Below, piece after piece: positions 26,013 to 34,211 of a stretch of DNA of 64,000 nt. Source of the DNA: Nitratireductor basaltis (lineage in GTDB: Bacteria; Pseudomonadota; Alphaproteobacteria; Rhizobiales; Rhizobiaceae); the NCBI RefSeq assembly GCF_000733725.1, contig NZ_JMQM01000001.1:186001-250000 (forward strand). Reading direction: 5' to 3'. The notes under the pieces were generated by a model that was given only the letters and a program-made list of their open reading frames with translations, did no database searches and was not told the DNA's origin. A program made the position numbers and the translations under genes. Numbering within the stretch: the stretch's first letter is position 1; the number at the start of each line of letters is the position of its first letter.

Positions 26013-27328
26013 CAATCAACCTCCAGGAAGATGTCGATGCGTCGGTTGGCGTCCGCATAAGGATCATCAGGCAGCTTCAACTTGCGATCGGCAAAACCCG
26101 CGACTTCGGCTATGCGGTCTTCGGGCACACCGCCGCGTATAAGCATATATTGGGCCGCATGGGCGCGTGCGGTTGAAAGCCGCCAGTTGTCATAGTCGCC
26201 TCCCTCGAAGGGGCGGGCGTCGGTGTGGCCATGGACACGGATCGAACCGCCCTGTGCGGCCAGCGTGCGGCCAATCTTTTCCATCGCCGTGACGAGACTG
26301 CGCTGCGGCACTGCCGAGCCGATATCGAACATGGCTTCGCGCAGGTCATCGGTTACGGAAATCTGTACGCCCTGCTGGCCAGCGGTCACCGAGACGGAGG
26401 CGGCCAGGCCTTCGCCCTGCAGGGCCTGCGCGATCTGCTCACGCATACGTGCTGCCGCTTCCTGCACTTCCGCGTCAGGGGAAGGTTCCGGCTGCACCGG
26501 TTCTGCAGCTTCAGGAGCCGGTTGGGGATCAGGCTGGGCAACGGGCTCCAGCGGCTGCAGTTCCGCCACTTCACGGCGAACAGGTGCGGGCGCGGGTTCA
26601 TCAGGCATGCTGCTGTCCGCGCCTTCGGTGCGTTCGACCTGTCCATCTTCGGCAAGCTCGAATTGACCCGTCTCGATCGCGCGCTGGTCTGCACCTGATG
26701 GCTGTTGGCGTGCATTGTCCGGGTCGCCCTCAACGCCGATCTTCGGCTCGGCAACCTGCTGCGACCAGAAATCGGGTGCAAAGGGATCGCGATAGGCCTC
26801 GCCGCCGGAGGCGCCGGATGAGGGGCCGGAAGTCTGTGCGCCGCCTTCACCCTTGGCCGAGATGTTCTGCTCGCGGCCAACATCCGCTGCGATTTCCGCC
26901 AGAACGGCATAGGGATTGGCGAAGAAATTCTCGTCTGAAAATTTCTGGACCTCGGACATTTCGGTCGCGTTCTTGAAATCCGCGGGGCCGGATGTCTTCT
27001 CATTCCGGCCAGCAGGTGCCGCGCTGCCGTCTTCCACCTCTTCATTGGTAGAGGTCGATTGCGGCCCCTGACCGATTTCCTCAAGACCCTTGCGATTGGT
27101 GTTGCGGTCGATCAGTTTGACGGGATTGAAATAGCTGGCGAGTGCCGCACGCGTTTCCTCATTGGAGGCATTGATCAGCCACATGACGAGAAAGAAGCAC
27201 ATCATCGCGGTCATGAAGTCGGCGAATGCGATCTTCCATGCGCCGCCGTGATGACCGTCGTCCTCGTCATCGCCCCCGCGCCGGACGATGATGATTTCCT
27301 GCGGGCGTTCGGTGTCTTCTGCGCTCAT
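26012..27328 (-). CDS. motB: flagellar stator protein MotB
   Basis: ATG 27328 ([17 protein letters not shown]) overlaps the preceding stop by 4 bases, giving 438 residues. The single helix with the proton-accepting aspartate is [26 protein letters not shown] (Asp37). A long periplasmic linker of about 200 residues rich in Pro/Glu/Ala is typical of rhizobial MotB. The OmpA-like peptidoglycan-binding domain follows ([36 protein letters not shown], near residues 370-405). Its partner MotA is encoded far away, at 44053. Confidence 0.95.
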   Translation of the reverse strand: MSAEDTERPQEIIIVRRGGDDEDDGHHGGAWKIAFADFMTAMMCFFLVMWLINASNEETRAALASYFNPVKLIDRNTNRKGLEEIGQGPQSTSTNEEVEDGSAAPAGRNEKTSGPADFKNATEMSEVQKFSDENFFANPYAVLAEIAADVGREQNISAKGEGGAQTSGPSSGASGGEAYRDPFAPDFWSQQVAEPKIGVEGDPDNARQQPSGADQRAIETGQFELAEDGQVERTEGADSSMPDEPAPAPVRREVAELQPLEPVAQPDPQPAPEAAEPVQPEPSPDAEVQEAAARMREQIAQALQGEGLAASVSVTAGQQGVQISVTDDLREAMFDIGSAVPQRSLVTAMEKIGRTLAAQGGSIRVHGHTDARPFEGGDYDNWRLSTARAHAAQYMLIRGGVPEDRIAEVAGFADRKLKLPDDPYADANRRIDIFLEVD

Positions 27329-27942
27329 GCCAAAAGCTCCGAAAGCTGGCGCGACCATTCATATAGCCGGGTTTCGAGAAGGCTTTCGTTGATCTCAGCG
27401 GAAAGCTCAGGATTTGTGGTTTCGATCAGTTCGAACTGATGCGCACGATCTCCCAGACGCCCGCGCAAAGCTTCGAGCATCACCGCGTTGCCTTCGATGC
27501 GTATGCGCAGCGTTTCCTCGTCCTTCAGCGCGTCTTGCAGCCGGGCAGTGAATTCTTCCAGTGCCTTTTGCTGCAGTTTTTCCGTCAGCGCCAATCCGAG
27601 AACGCGCGCGGTCATCTCGCCTGCGGCATCCATGACGCGCTGCTCGGATGTCTGCAGGCTGTTGATCAGCGCAATGGCCATTTTCGCGCCAAGCTGCTGC
27701 TGGAGAGACAGGATCTCTTCTTCGTGATGCGCGCGTATGGCAGCCAGTTCTGCCTGATGCCTGTCGGTCAGTTCCGCGATTGCTTCTTCACGCGCCTTGG
27801 CCGTGGCTTCTTCGATCCGCCGTTCCGCGACTGCTGCATCATTGCGCTGAGGTTGTTGAGCTCTGGGTGCAGGCGCGCGCGGGGTGACCGGTATCGCATG
27901 CGCAAAGTCAGGCAGCGCATCTGCCAGGGTTGGAAAAGCCAT
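27325..27942 (-). CDS. FliH-like flagellar ATPase regulator (candidate)
   Basis: This 205-residue protein lies between fliF and motB and overlaps both (1 and 4 bases). Residues 38-85 form a charged coiled coil ([41 protein letters not shown]). The C-terminal half ([61 protein letters not shown], then a closing helix) follows the FliH/SctL/V-ATPase E-subunit layout. FliH regulates the FliI ATPase and links it to the C ring. Rhizobial loci often seem to lack fliH, and this gene fills the gap. The assignment is by architecture. Confidence 0.6.
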   Translation of the reverse strand: MAFPTLADALPDFAHAIPVTPRAPAPRAQQPQRNDAAVAERRIEEATAKAREEAIAELTDRHQAELAAIRAHHEEEILSLQQQLGAKMAIALINSLQTSEQRVMDAAGEMTARVLGLALTEKLQQKALEEFTARLQDALKDEETLRIRIEGNAVMLEALRGRLGDRAHQFELIETTNPELSAEINESLLETRLYEWSRQLSELLA

Positions 27943-29591
27943 CAGCCAAGCGCCTCGCTCTCAGCACGTGACCATTTGCGCAGGATCTCTGCGGTTCGCT
28001 CTTCGGAGAGATCGACCATGCGCGCCAGGCGGTCCTGCGGGGCGGGACGCAACTTCAATGGCTCGCTACCGTCCTCGTCTTCCTCATGCTCGGAATAGGC
28101 CTGCTCGATTCCTGCTCCACCAGCAGCAGGAATCTGCGGTGCCCCGGACTGTCCCGGCAAGGCCGCCTGCATCTGGGAAGCTTCCTGGTTGGCGGTTGCA
28201 GTTCCAAGCAGCGCCTGGCTCATGGGCTTCAGGCCGAACCATGTCACGAGGAAAGCAACCAGCACGAAGGCTGCGGCATTGATGACCGTGCCGACATGGG
28301 TGGAGAGCTTGTCCATGATGCCGGGCTCGGCAATCTCCACACCGTCAAGGCCGTCTATGAACTCGACTGCAGCCACCTTGATGACGTCGCCGCGCGTTTC
28401 GTCATATCCCGTGGCCGATGCCACGACTGACTGGATTTCGGCGATGCGCTCATTCACCTGATCGGTGGTCGCGTTTTCGCCGAGAAGGCTCTTGATGCGT
28501 GCCTCATTCACGACAACGGCGATGGAAAGCTTGGTTACCTCGTAGCCATTGCTGGTGGTTGCGACACGCTTGGTGTTGAGTTCGTAATTCGTCGTTTCCT
28601 CACGACGCTCGCTTTCTTCGGACGAACGCGGGCGATCCGGTGCGGCGGGTTCCTCCTGGGGCAGATTCTGCAGAACCGTTGTCGGGCTGGTTGCCGTCTC
28701 CTGCGATGCATTCTCACTGGAGCGCACGACCTGCACCGAGCGCTCGACGCGCGAATCCGGATCGAAGATGACTTCTTCCACCTGGCGGGCGTCGGTGTTC
28801 ACATTGGCCTTGACGCTCGCGCGGAAATTGTCGGGCCCGAGATAGGGCGCAAGGGCGCGGCGGATGTTTTCTTCAACCTGTCCTTCAACCGTACGCTCAA
28901 TGCCGATGGAGCGTTGGGCGGAGTTGTTGGCCGGGTCATCGCCCGCAGCGAGCAGCGTGCCGGAAGAATCCAGAACGGTGACTTTTTCAGCATTAAGGCC
29001 CGGGACGGCAGCAGAAACCAGATAGCGGATCGAAGCGGCCTTCTCCGTGCCGTCGACGCCTTGCGCACGAATGACGACGGAGGCGGAAGGCTCCTGCTCC
29101 TCACGGCGGAAATTTCCGCGGTCGGGCATGACGATGTGAACGCGTGCGGCCTTGATGCCGGCAATGGACTGGATCGTTCGGGCGATTTCGCCTTCAAGGG
29201 CGCGAACGCGGGTCACTTCCTGCATGAATGTGGTCAGACCCAGCGAGCCGACATTGTCGAAGAGCTCGTAGCCTGCATTCGTGGAGCTTGGCAGACCCTT
29301 CTCGGCGAGCAGCATGCGTGCGCGGGCAGTGGTGCCGGCTGGTACCAGCACGGATGTGCCATTGGAATCCACGTCGAAGGAAATTCCGGACTCGTTCAGG
29401 ACAAGGCCGATCTGGTTCACGTCGGAACGTTCCAGCCCGACATAGAGCGTCTCATAGGCTGGCTTGTTGAGATAGATGGCTCCGGTGACGATCAGGCCCA
29501 TGACAAGCGCGAACATGCCGCCCATCATCATCAGGCGGCGCGGTCCCAGAGTTTTCAGGTTCTCGACTACGGTCTGCAGTTGCTCAGGCAA
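27942..29591 (-). CDS. fliF: MS-ring protein FliF
   Basis: The likely start is TTG 29591 (LPEQLQTVVENLKTLGPRR), with GGGGAG upstream, giving 549 residues; a longer in-frame extension runs through the flagellin-terminator region and looks non-coding. Helix 1 is MMMGGMFALVMGLIVTGAIYL and helix 2 is VINAAAFVLVAFLVTWFGLKPM. Between them are the YscJ/FliF ring domains (YVGLERSDVNQIGLVLNESGISFDV, LPSSTNAGYELFD, TFMQEVTRVRALEGEIARTIQSIAGIKAARVHIVMP). The C-terminal tail (RLARMVDLSEERTAEILRKW) binds FliG. It forms the inner-membrane ring on which the motor is built. Confidence 0.95.
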   Translation of the reverse strand: MPEQLQTVVENLKTLGPRRLMMMGGMFALVMGLIVTGAIYLNKPAYETLYVGLERSDVNQIGLVLNESGISFDVDSNGTSVLVPAGTTARARMLLAEKGLPSSTNAGYELFDNVGSLGLTTFMQEVTRVRALEGEIARTIQSIAGIKAARVHIVMPDRGNFRREEQEPSASVVIRAQGVDGTEKAASIRYLVSAAVPGLNAEKVTVLDSSGTLLAAGDDPANNSAQRSIGIERTVEGQVEENIRRALAPYLGPDNFRASVKANVNTDARQVEEVIFDPDSRVERSVQVVRSSENASQETATSPTTVLQNLPQEEPAAPDRPRSSEESERREETTNYELNTKRVATTSNGYEVTKLSIAVVVNEARIKSLLGENATTDQVNERIAEIQSVVASATGYDETRGDVIKVAAVEFIDGLDGVEIAEPGIMDKLSTHVGTVINAAAFVLVAFLVTWFGLKPMSQALLGTATANQEASQMQAALPGQSGAPQIPAAGGAGIEQAYSEHEEDEDGSEPLKLRPAPQDRLARMVDLSEERTAEILRKWSRAESEALG

Positions 29592-29656
29592 AAGTCTACA
29601 AGCTCCCCGGCAGGTTACGGATGGACCATAGGTGCTGAAGCTTGTGCGAAAATGTA

Positions 29657-29684
29657 ATGGGCCGCCCGGTATGGGGCGGCCCAT
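29657..29684 (-). terminator. flagellin terminator hairpin
   Basis: An 11-bp perfect stem (ATGGGCCGCCC with GGGCGGCCCAT, 6-nt loop) lies 28 bp beyond the flagellin stop at 29712. On the minus strand it is followed by TACATTTTCGC. It separates the flagellin transcript from fliF. Confidence 0.75.
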
Positions 29685-29711
29685 TCAGAAAACTGGAAGG
29701 TGGGGGAGGGC

Positions 29712-30584
29712 CTAGCCCTGGAACAGCGACAGGATGCTCTGTGCGTTCTGGTTCGCGATGGAAAGCGCCTGAATGCCAAGCTGCTGCTGCACCTGAAGCG
29801 CCTGAAGACGAGTGGATTCCTCGTTCATGTCCGCATCTACAAGCTGACCGACACCGCGTTCGATCGAGTCCATCAGGTTCGAGATGAAATCCGTCTGGAG
29901 ATCGAGGCGGGTCTTTGCTGCACCCAGCTCTGCTGCAGCATTGGCCATTGCGCTCATGGCAGCTTCGACATCGGTCAGGAAGCCGTCGATGGTGGCATCG
30001 GTGGCGCCATCGACGTCGATGGCCATGATATCAGTGGTGATTGTGGTGCCAGTGGCGCCATCGGCACTGAAAAGTCGAATATTGGTATTGGCGATGGTGA
30101 TCGAGCTGACGGATACCGTACCGTCGGATGCGCGATTGTAGCCCGCGACAATTTCAAGATCAGCCGTGGAATCGGTCGCCAGGATATTGGTTCCCGCATA
30201 GCTGGCGCCAATCGCCGCGCTGCGGATATGCTCCTGAAGGACAGCGATCTCGGACTGGATCTTCTTCTGGTTCTCGCCGCTTGCACCGCGCGCGCTCAGA
30301 ACCTTCGACTTGATCTCGTCGACCTGGTCGATGATGTTGCTCATCGCGGTATAGGCCGTGTCGATCTTGCCCGCACCCAGACCAAGCGAATCCTGGACGG
30401 CGGAGAGTGCCTTGTTGTCGGAGCGCATGGTTGTCGCGATCGACCAGTAGGCGGCATTGTCGCTGGCCTCGGCGACGCGGTAGCCGGTCGAGATACGACC
30501 CTGCGTGACATCCAGCGCCTTGTTGGTCATCTTCAGGCTTTGAAGCGCAACCATTGCGGATGCGTTTGTCATGATGCTCGACAC
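29712..30584 (-). CDS. flagellin, divergent paralog
   Basis: The 290-residue protein starts at GTG 30584 (MSSIMTNASAMVALQSLKMTN), with AAAGGGGC upstream; the start aligns with its paralogs. Conserved helical ends (ISTGYRVAEASDNAAYWSIATTMRSDNKALSAVQDSLGLGAGKIDTAYTAM; C-terminal NEESTRLQALQVQQQLGIQALSIANQNAQSILSLF) enclose a variable middle. It differs clearly from the three closely alike flagellins upstream, lacks their shared leader, and has its own terminator and a GTTAAC-repeat control region. It is probably a minor or differently regulated filament subunit. Confidence 0.95.
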   Translation of the reverse strand: MSSIMTNASAMVALQSLKMTNKALDVTQGRISTGYRVAEASDNAAYWSIATTMRSDNKALSAVQDSLGLGAGKIDTAYTAMSNIIDQVDEIKSKVLSARGASGENQKKIQSEIAVLQEHIRSAAIGASYAGTNILATDSTADLEIVAGYNRASDGTVSVSSITIANTNIRLFSADGATGTTITTDIMAIDVDGATDATIDGFLTDVEAAMSAMANAAAELGAAKTRLDLQTDFISNLMDSIERGVGQLVDADMNEESTRLQALQVQQQLGIQALSIANQNAQSILSLFQG

Positions 30585-30646
30585 GTGTCTGCCCCTTTAA
30601 CCCCGGTTCCGTTTCAAAGGCAGCGTTAGAATCAAAGCAACCTTTG

Positions 30647-30699
30647 GTTAAGCTTAGTTAAGAAACCTATGGTTAACGAGGGGTTAACGAGCATTAACG
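30647..30699 (-). promoter_or_regulatory. phased GTTAAC/G direct repeats upstream of divergent flagellin
   Basis: Five copies of G/A-TTAA-C/G begin at about 30647, 30657, 30672, 30683 and 30693. Spacings of 10, 15, 11 and 10 bp put most on one helical face. They lie 63-115 bp upstream of the flagellin start at 30584. Tandem direct repeats about one helical turn apart are how OmpR-family regulators bind, and one (Rem/FtcR) is encoded at 22167. Confidence 0.4.
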
Positions 30700-30705
30700 A
30701 AAAAT

Positions 30706-30727
30706 GCCGCCCGGTTACCCGGACGGC
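30706..30727 (-). terminator. intrinsic terminator of flagellin (30766-31686)
   Basis: GCCG-C-CCGG pairs with CCGG-A-CGGC (one mismatch) around a TTAC loop. On the minus strand it is followed by ATTTTTCG, a proper uridine run. Confidence 0.8.
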
Positions 30728-30765
30728 CTCTTTCAATCATGTTGCCAGTTGCCCGGCTCAACTCA

Positions 30766-31686
30766 TTAGCGGAACAGCGAAAGGATGTTCTGCGAGTTGG
30801 AATTGGCGATGGAGAGCGCCTGCGTGCCAAGCTGCTGCTGAACCTGCAGAGCGGAAAGGCGAGCGGACTCTTCATTCATATCTGCGTCAACAAGCGTGCC
30901 AACGCCGCGGTCGATCGCATCGGACAGCTTGGAGACGAACTCCTTCTGCAGGTCGATACGCGACTTTGCGGCACCGAGCGAAGCAGCGCCGGTGGCCATG
31001 TCGCCGAGCGCGGTTTCGATGTCGGTCAGCAGGTTGTTGAACTGGGCATCTTCCGTAGCACCCGTCACGCCTGCCAGTGTGGAGACGTTGAGCGTGAGAA
31101 CGGAAACGGCAGAGGCAGTACCTGCACCGTCCAGAATGCCAGCGTCTGCAGCATTCGTGTCGATCAGGCGCACGTCGTCATAGGCGACGTCGATGGTGCC
31201 GGTGGTCACGGCGCCGGTCGAGTCACGATTGTAGGACGAAATGACGCTGAGGTCGGTCGCGGCCGCGGTGGAATCCGTCTGCAGCAGGTTCTGGCCGGCA
31301 TAGGAAGCGCTTGCAACGCTGTCGGTCAGGTGCGACTGAAGAGCTGAAATTTCCGACTGGATCTTGGCGCGGTCCTCCGTGCTTGCGGATTTTGCAAGCA
31401 GAACCTTTTCCTTGATCTGGTCAACAACGCCGATGGCGTCGTTCATGGCGGTGTAGGCGGTGTCGATCTTGCCCGCACCCAGGCCCATTGCGTCCTGAAC
31501 GACCGAGTTGGCCTTGTTGTCCGACTTCATGGTCGTGGCAATCGACCAGTAGGCGGCATTGTCAGAGGCCTCTGCGACGCGCAGACCGGTCGAAATGCGC
31601 GACTGGGTCGTCGCCATGTTCTTGGAGATGGTGTTGAGGGTCTGCAGCGCGGTCATCGCCGACGCATTGGTGTTGATGCTAGCCAT
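30766..31686 (-). CDS. flagellin, main type, copy 3
   Basis: The 306-residue protein begins MASINTNASAMTALQTLNTISKNM and ends LSALQVQQQLGTQALSIANSNSQNILSLFR. N- and C-terminal D0/D1 helices are almost identical to the flagellins at 31947 and 33135; the central surface region (about residues 150-210, with SSYNRDSTGAVTTGTIDVAYDDVRLIDTNAADAGIL) differs. It carries the shared leader (31687-31760) and its own terminator, so it is a separate transcription unit within the tandem array. Confidence 0.96.
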   Translation of the reverse strand: MASINTNASAMTALQTLNTISKNMATTQSRISTGLRVAEASDNAAYWSIATTMKSDNKANSVVQDAMGLGAGKIDTAYTAMNDAIGVVDQIKEKVLLAKSASTEDRAKIQSEISALQSHLTDSVASASYAGQNLLQTDSTAAATDLSVISSYNRDSTGAVTTGTIDVAYDDVRLIDTNAADAGILDGAGTASAVSVLTLNVSTLAGVTGATEDAQFNNLLTDIETALGDMATGAASLGAAKSRIDLQKEFVSKLSDAIDRGVGTLVDADMNEESARLSALQVQQQLGTQALSIANSNSQNILSLFR

Positions 31687-31760
31687 TTTGGCATACGTCC
31701 TTTTACTGAAACAAACAGGACATACCGGGCCGTCCGGTTTGACGAAGAAGGCATCATGCC
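31687..31760 (-). promoter_or_regulatory. conserved flagellin leader, copy at 31687
   Basis: This leader of about 74 bases precedes the ATG at 31686. In transcription order it holds palindrome GGCATGATGCC, the CCGG-ACGGC-CCGG hairpin, TATGTCCTGTTTGTTTCAG, a Shine-Dalgarno AAAAGGAC, an upstream ATG nine bases before the true start, then the start. About 60 bases are identical to the leader at 32862. It is a candidate FlbT target. Confidence 0.65.
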
Positions 31761-31896
31761 TATGACAGCTGGGTCACCTCGTCATGCAGGAGCACTTTGC
31801 GGGCAAGTTCCTATCAAAGTGCTAACATACGAAAACTATTAGATTTTTCCCGTTATAGGCGAGTTGAATGCAACCGTGTGATAAGGTTGGAGAACG

Positions 31897-31924
31897 AAAA
31901 AAGGGCCGCTGATGCGGCCCTTTT
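31897..31924. terminator. intrinsic terminator of flagellin (31947-32861)
   Basis: AAAAGGGCCGC-TGAT-GCGGCCCTTTT is a perfect symmetrical hairpin with uridine runs on both strands. It lies 23 bp beyond the stop at 31947. Confidence 0.9.
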
Positions 31925-31946
31925 GAACATGTTGTGGCTGCTCCGA

Positions 31947-32861
31947 TCAACGGAAGAGCGACAGGACGTTCTGCGCGTTCGAATTGGCGATGGAAAGCGC
32001 CTGAACACCAAGCTGCTGCTGAACCTGCAGAGCGGAAAGGCGAGCGGACTCTTCATTCATGTCTGCGTCAACCAGCGTGCCGACACCGCGGTCGATCGCA
32101 TCGGAGAGCTTCGAGACGAACTCCTTCTGCAGGTCGATACGGGACTTTGCAGCGCCCAGCGAGGCTGCGCCGGTTGCCATGTCGCTGAGTGCGGATTCAA
32201 CGCCCGTCAGCATCTCGTCAAAATCGGTGCTGTCGAGATTTGCCGCCGTTACGTCGAGCGTCAGGACCGACTGCGTGACTGCGCCGGTACCGGTGGTGGT
32301 GAAGGTCGTGTCCAGAATGCCGGTGTTACCAGCCGAATCGATCAGGCGGACATCGGAGAGCGTCACATCGATCGTGCCGGTGGTCACGGCACCGGAGGAG
32401 TCGCGATTGTATGACGAGATGACGGACATGCTCGTGCCGGCTGCAGGATCCGTGTTGAGAATGTTCTCGCCGGCGTAGGATGCGCTGCCGATGGAGTCGG
32501 TCAGGTGTGACTGAAGCGCGGAAATTTCCGTCTGGATCTTGGCGCGGTCCTCGGTGCTTGCGGATTTTGCAAGCAGAACCTTTTCCTTGATCTGGTCAAC
32601 AACGCCGATGGCATCGTTCATGGCGGTGTAGGCAGTGTCAATCTTGCCCGCACCCAGGCCCATTGCGTCCTGAACGACCGAGTTCGCCTTGTTGTCCGAT
32701 CTCATGGTCGTGGCAATCGACCAGTAGGCGGCATTGTCAGAAGCGTCCGCAACGCGCAGGCCCGTCGAAATGCGCGACTGGGTGGTCGCCATGTTCTTGG
32801 AGATGGTGTTGAGGGTCTGCAGCGCGGTCATCGCCGACGCATTGGTGTTGATGCTAGCCAT
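31947..32861 (-). CDS. flagellin, main type, copy 2
   Basis: The 304-residue protein has the same N-terminus (MASINTNASAMTALQTLNTIS) and C-terminus (LGVQALSIANSNAQNVLSLFR) as its neighbours. Its own middle segment (ENILNTDPAAGTSMSVISSYNRDSSGAVTTGTIDVTLSDVRLIDSAGNTGILDTTFTTTG) keeps the strings SSYNRxSxGAVTTGTIDV and VRLID. The near-identity of flanks at DNA level with a variable centre suggests gene conversion among copies. The leader is at 32862-32935 and the terminator at 31897-31924. Confidence 0.96.
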   Translation of the reverse strand: MASINTNASAMTALQTLNTISKNMATTQSRISTGLRVADASDNAAYWSIATTMRSDNKANSVVQDAMGLGAGKIDTAYTAMNDAIGVVDQIKEKVLLAKSASTEDRAKIQTEISALQSHLTDSIGSASYAGENILNTDPAAGTSMSVISSYNRDSSGAVTTGTIDVTLSDVRLIDSAGNTGILDTTFTTTGTGAVTQSVLTLDVTAANLDSTDFDEMLTGVESALSDMATGAASLGAAKSRIDLQKEFVSKLSDAIDRGVGTLVDADMNEESARLSALQVQQQLGVQALSIANSNAQNVLSLFR

Positions 32862-32935
32862 TTTGGCATACGTCCTTTTACTGAAACAAACAGGACATAC
32901 CGGGCTGTCCGGTTTGACAGGGAAGGCATCATGCC
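32862..32935 (-). promoter_or_regulatory. conserved flagellin leader, copy at 32862
   Basis: This has the same layout as the leader at 31687: GGCATGATGCC palindrome, CCGG-ACAGC-CCGG, TATGTCCTGTTTG, AAAAGGAC and an upstream ATG that overlaps the flagellin start in another frame. It has only a few differences from the other copy, one of them inside the hairpin loop. Confidence 0.65.
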
Positions 32936-33073
32936 CTGACCGTTCATGGGGTCACCTGCCATGCGGGACTCAACGTGATGGTCTATTCCTACCAAAACCT
33001 GAATCGCTGTGCAGTCGGCACCGGTCAGGCCGCCTCGCGCGTCAGAAGCTGCCTTCTTGATTAACAGATTGCT

Positions 33074-33105
33074 AAAAAAGGAAGGGGCCGCCAGACGGCA
33101 GCCCC
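33074..33105 (-). terminator. terminator of flagellin (33135-34043)
   Basis: GGGGC-CGCC pairs with GGC-A-GCCCC around AGAC, with one bulged A. On the minus strand it is followed by TTCCTTTTTTAGC, a strong uridine run. Confidence 0.8.
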
Positions 33106-33134
33106 CTCGAATGTTCCAGCTGTGGCTGTTCCGA

Positions 33135-34043
33135 TTAACGGAAGAGCGAGAGGATATTCTGCGAGTTGGAGTTTGCGATGGAGAGCGCCTGAACGCCGAG
33201 CTGCTGCTGAACCTGCAGAGCGGAAAGGCGTGCGGACTCTTCATTCATGTCGGCGTCGACGAGCTGGCCTACACCACGGTCGATGGCGTCGGAGAGCTTT
33301 GACACGAACTCTTTCTGCAGATCGATGCGCGACTTGGCTGCACCGAGCTCGGCAGCACCGGTTGCCATGTCGCTGAGTGCAGCTTCGACGATGGTGAGCA
33401 TATCGTCGAAGTCGGCGGACTGGTGGGTTGCCGTGGTGACATCAAGCGTCAGTACGGAGACGTTGCCAGAGTTGGTGGTTGCGGTCTCAAGGTCCAGGAT
33501 GCCGGTGTTGCCAGTGGTATCGATGAGGCGGACATTGGCCAGTGCAACGTCGATGGTGCCGGTGGTCACGGCGCCGGCGGCAGATCGATTATAGGAAGAG
33601 ATCACGCTCAGGTTGCCGGCGCCACCTGGATCCGTCTGCAGCAGGTTGGAGCCAGCGTAGGATGCGCTGCCGATGGAGTCGGTCAGGTGCGACTGAAGGG
33701 CGTCAATTTCGGACTGGATCTTGGCGCGGTCTTCCGTGCTTGCGGATTTCGCAAGCAGAACCTTTTCCTTGATCTGGTCAACAACGCCGATGGCGTCGTT
33801 CATGGCGGTGTAAGCGGTGTCCACCTTGCCTGCGCCGAGGCCCATTGCGTCCTGAACGACGGAATTGGCCTTGTTGTCTGACCTCATGGTCGTTGCGATC
33901 GACCAGTAGGCGGCATTGTCGGAGGCTTCCGCAACGCGCAGACCCGTCGAAATGCGCGACTGGGTTGTCGCCATGTTCTTGGAGATGGTGTTGAGGGTCT
34001 GCAGCGCGGTCATCGCCGATGCATTGGTGTTGATGCTAGCCAT
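33135..34043 (-). CDS. flagellin, main type, copy 1 (first in transcription order)
   Basis: ATG 34043 gives 302 residues beginning MASINTNASAMTALQTLNTIS; an upstream in-frame extension lies in the leader. The D0/D1 ends match the flagellins at 31947 and 30766, and the centre is its own (SNLLQTDPGGAGNLSVISSYNRSAAGAVTTGTIDVALANVRLIDTTGNTGILDLE). The leader (34044-34117) is a diverged form of the one before the other two copies. It is the first flagellin after fliP, the position held by the principal flagellin in related loci. Confidence 0.96.
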   Translation of the reverse strand: MASINTNASAMTALQTLNTISKNMATTQSRISTGLRVAEASDNAAYWSIATTMRSDNKANSVVQDAMGLGAGKVDTAYTAMNDAIGVVDQIKEKVLLAKSASTEDRAKIQSEIDALQSHLTDSIGSASYAGSNLLQTDPGGAGNLSVISSYNRSAAGAVTTGTIDVALANVRLIDTTGNTGILDLETATTNSGNVSVLTLDVTTATHQSADFDDMLTIVEAALSDMATGAAELGAAKSRIDLQKEFVSKLSDAIDRGVGQLVDADMNEESARLSALQVQQQLGVQALSIANSNSQNILSLFR

Positions 34044-34117
34044 TTGGCATGTGTCCTTGAAACAAAAAACAAACAGGACATACCGGGCCGTCCGGTTCGG
34101 CGGAGAGGCATCATGCC
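34044..34117 (-). promoter_or_regulatory. conserved flagellin leader, diverged copy at 34044
   Basis: The GGCATGATGCC palindrome, CCGG-ACGGC-CCGG hairpin, TATGTCCTGTTTGTTT and AAGGAC are kept, but the segment before the start differs. Here the upstream ATG is closed after four codons (ATG CCA AAT GGC TAG) because one A is missing. The remaining 34118-34211 holds the promoter and shows no gene. Confidence 0.55.
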
Positions 34118-34211
34118 GTGAACAGCTGGTTGTGTTCACCCCGCCGAGCTGGACTTATGGTTAAGCTCGAATTACTACCAAATGGCTAACTTTAGGTTGT
34201 TTTGTGCAACC

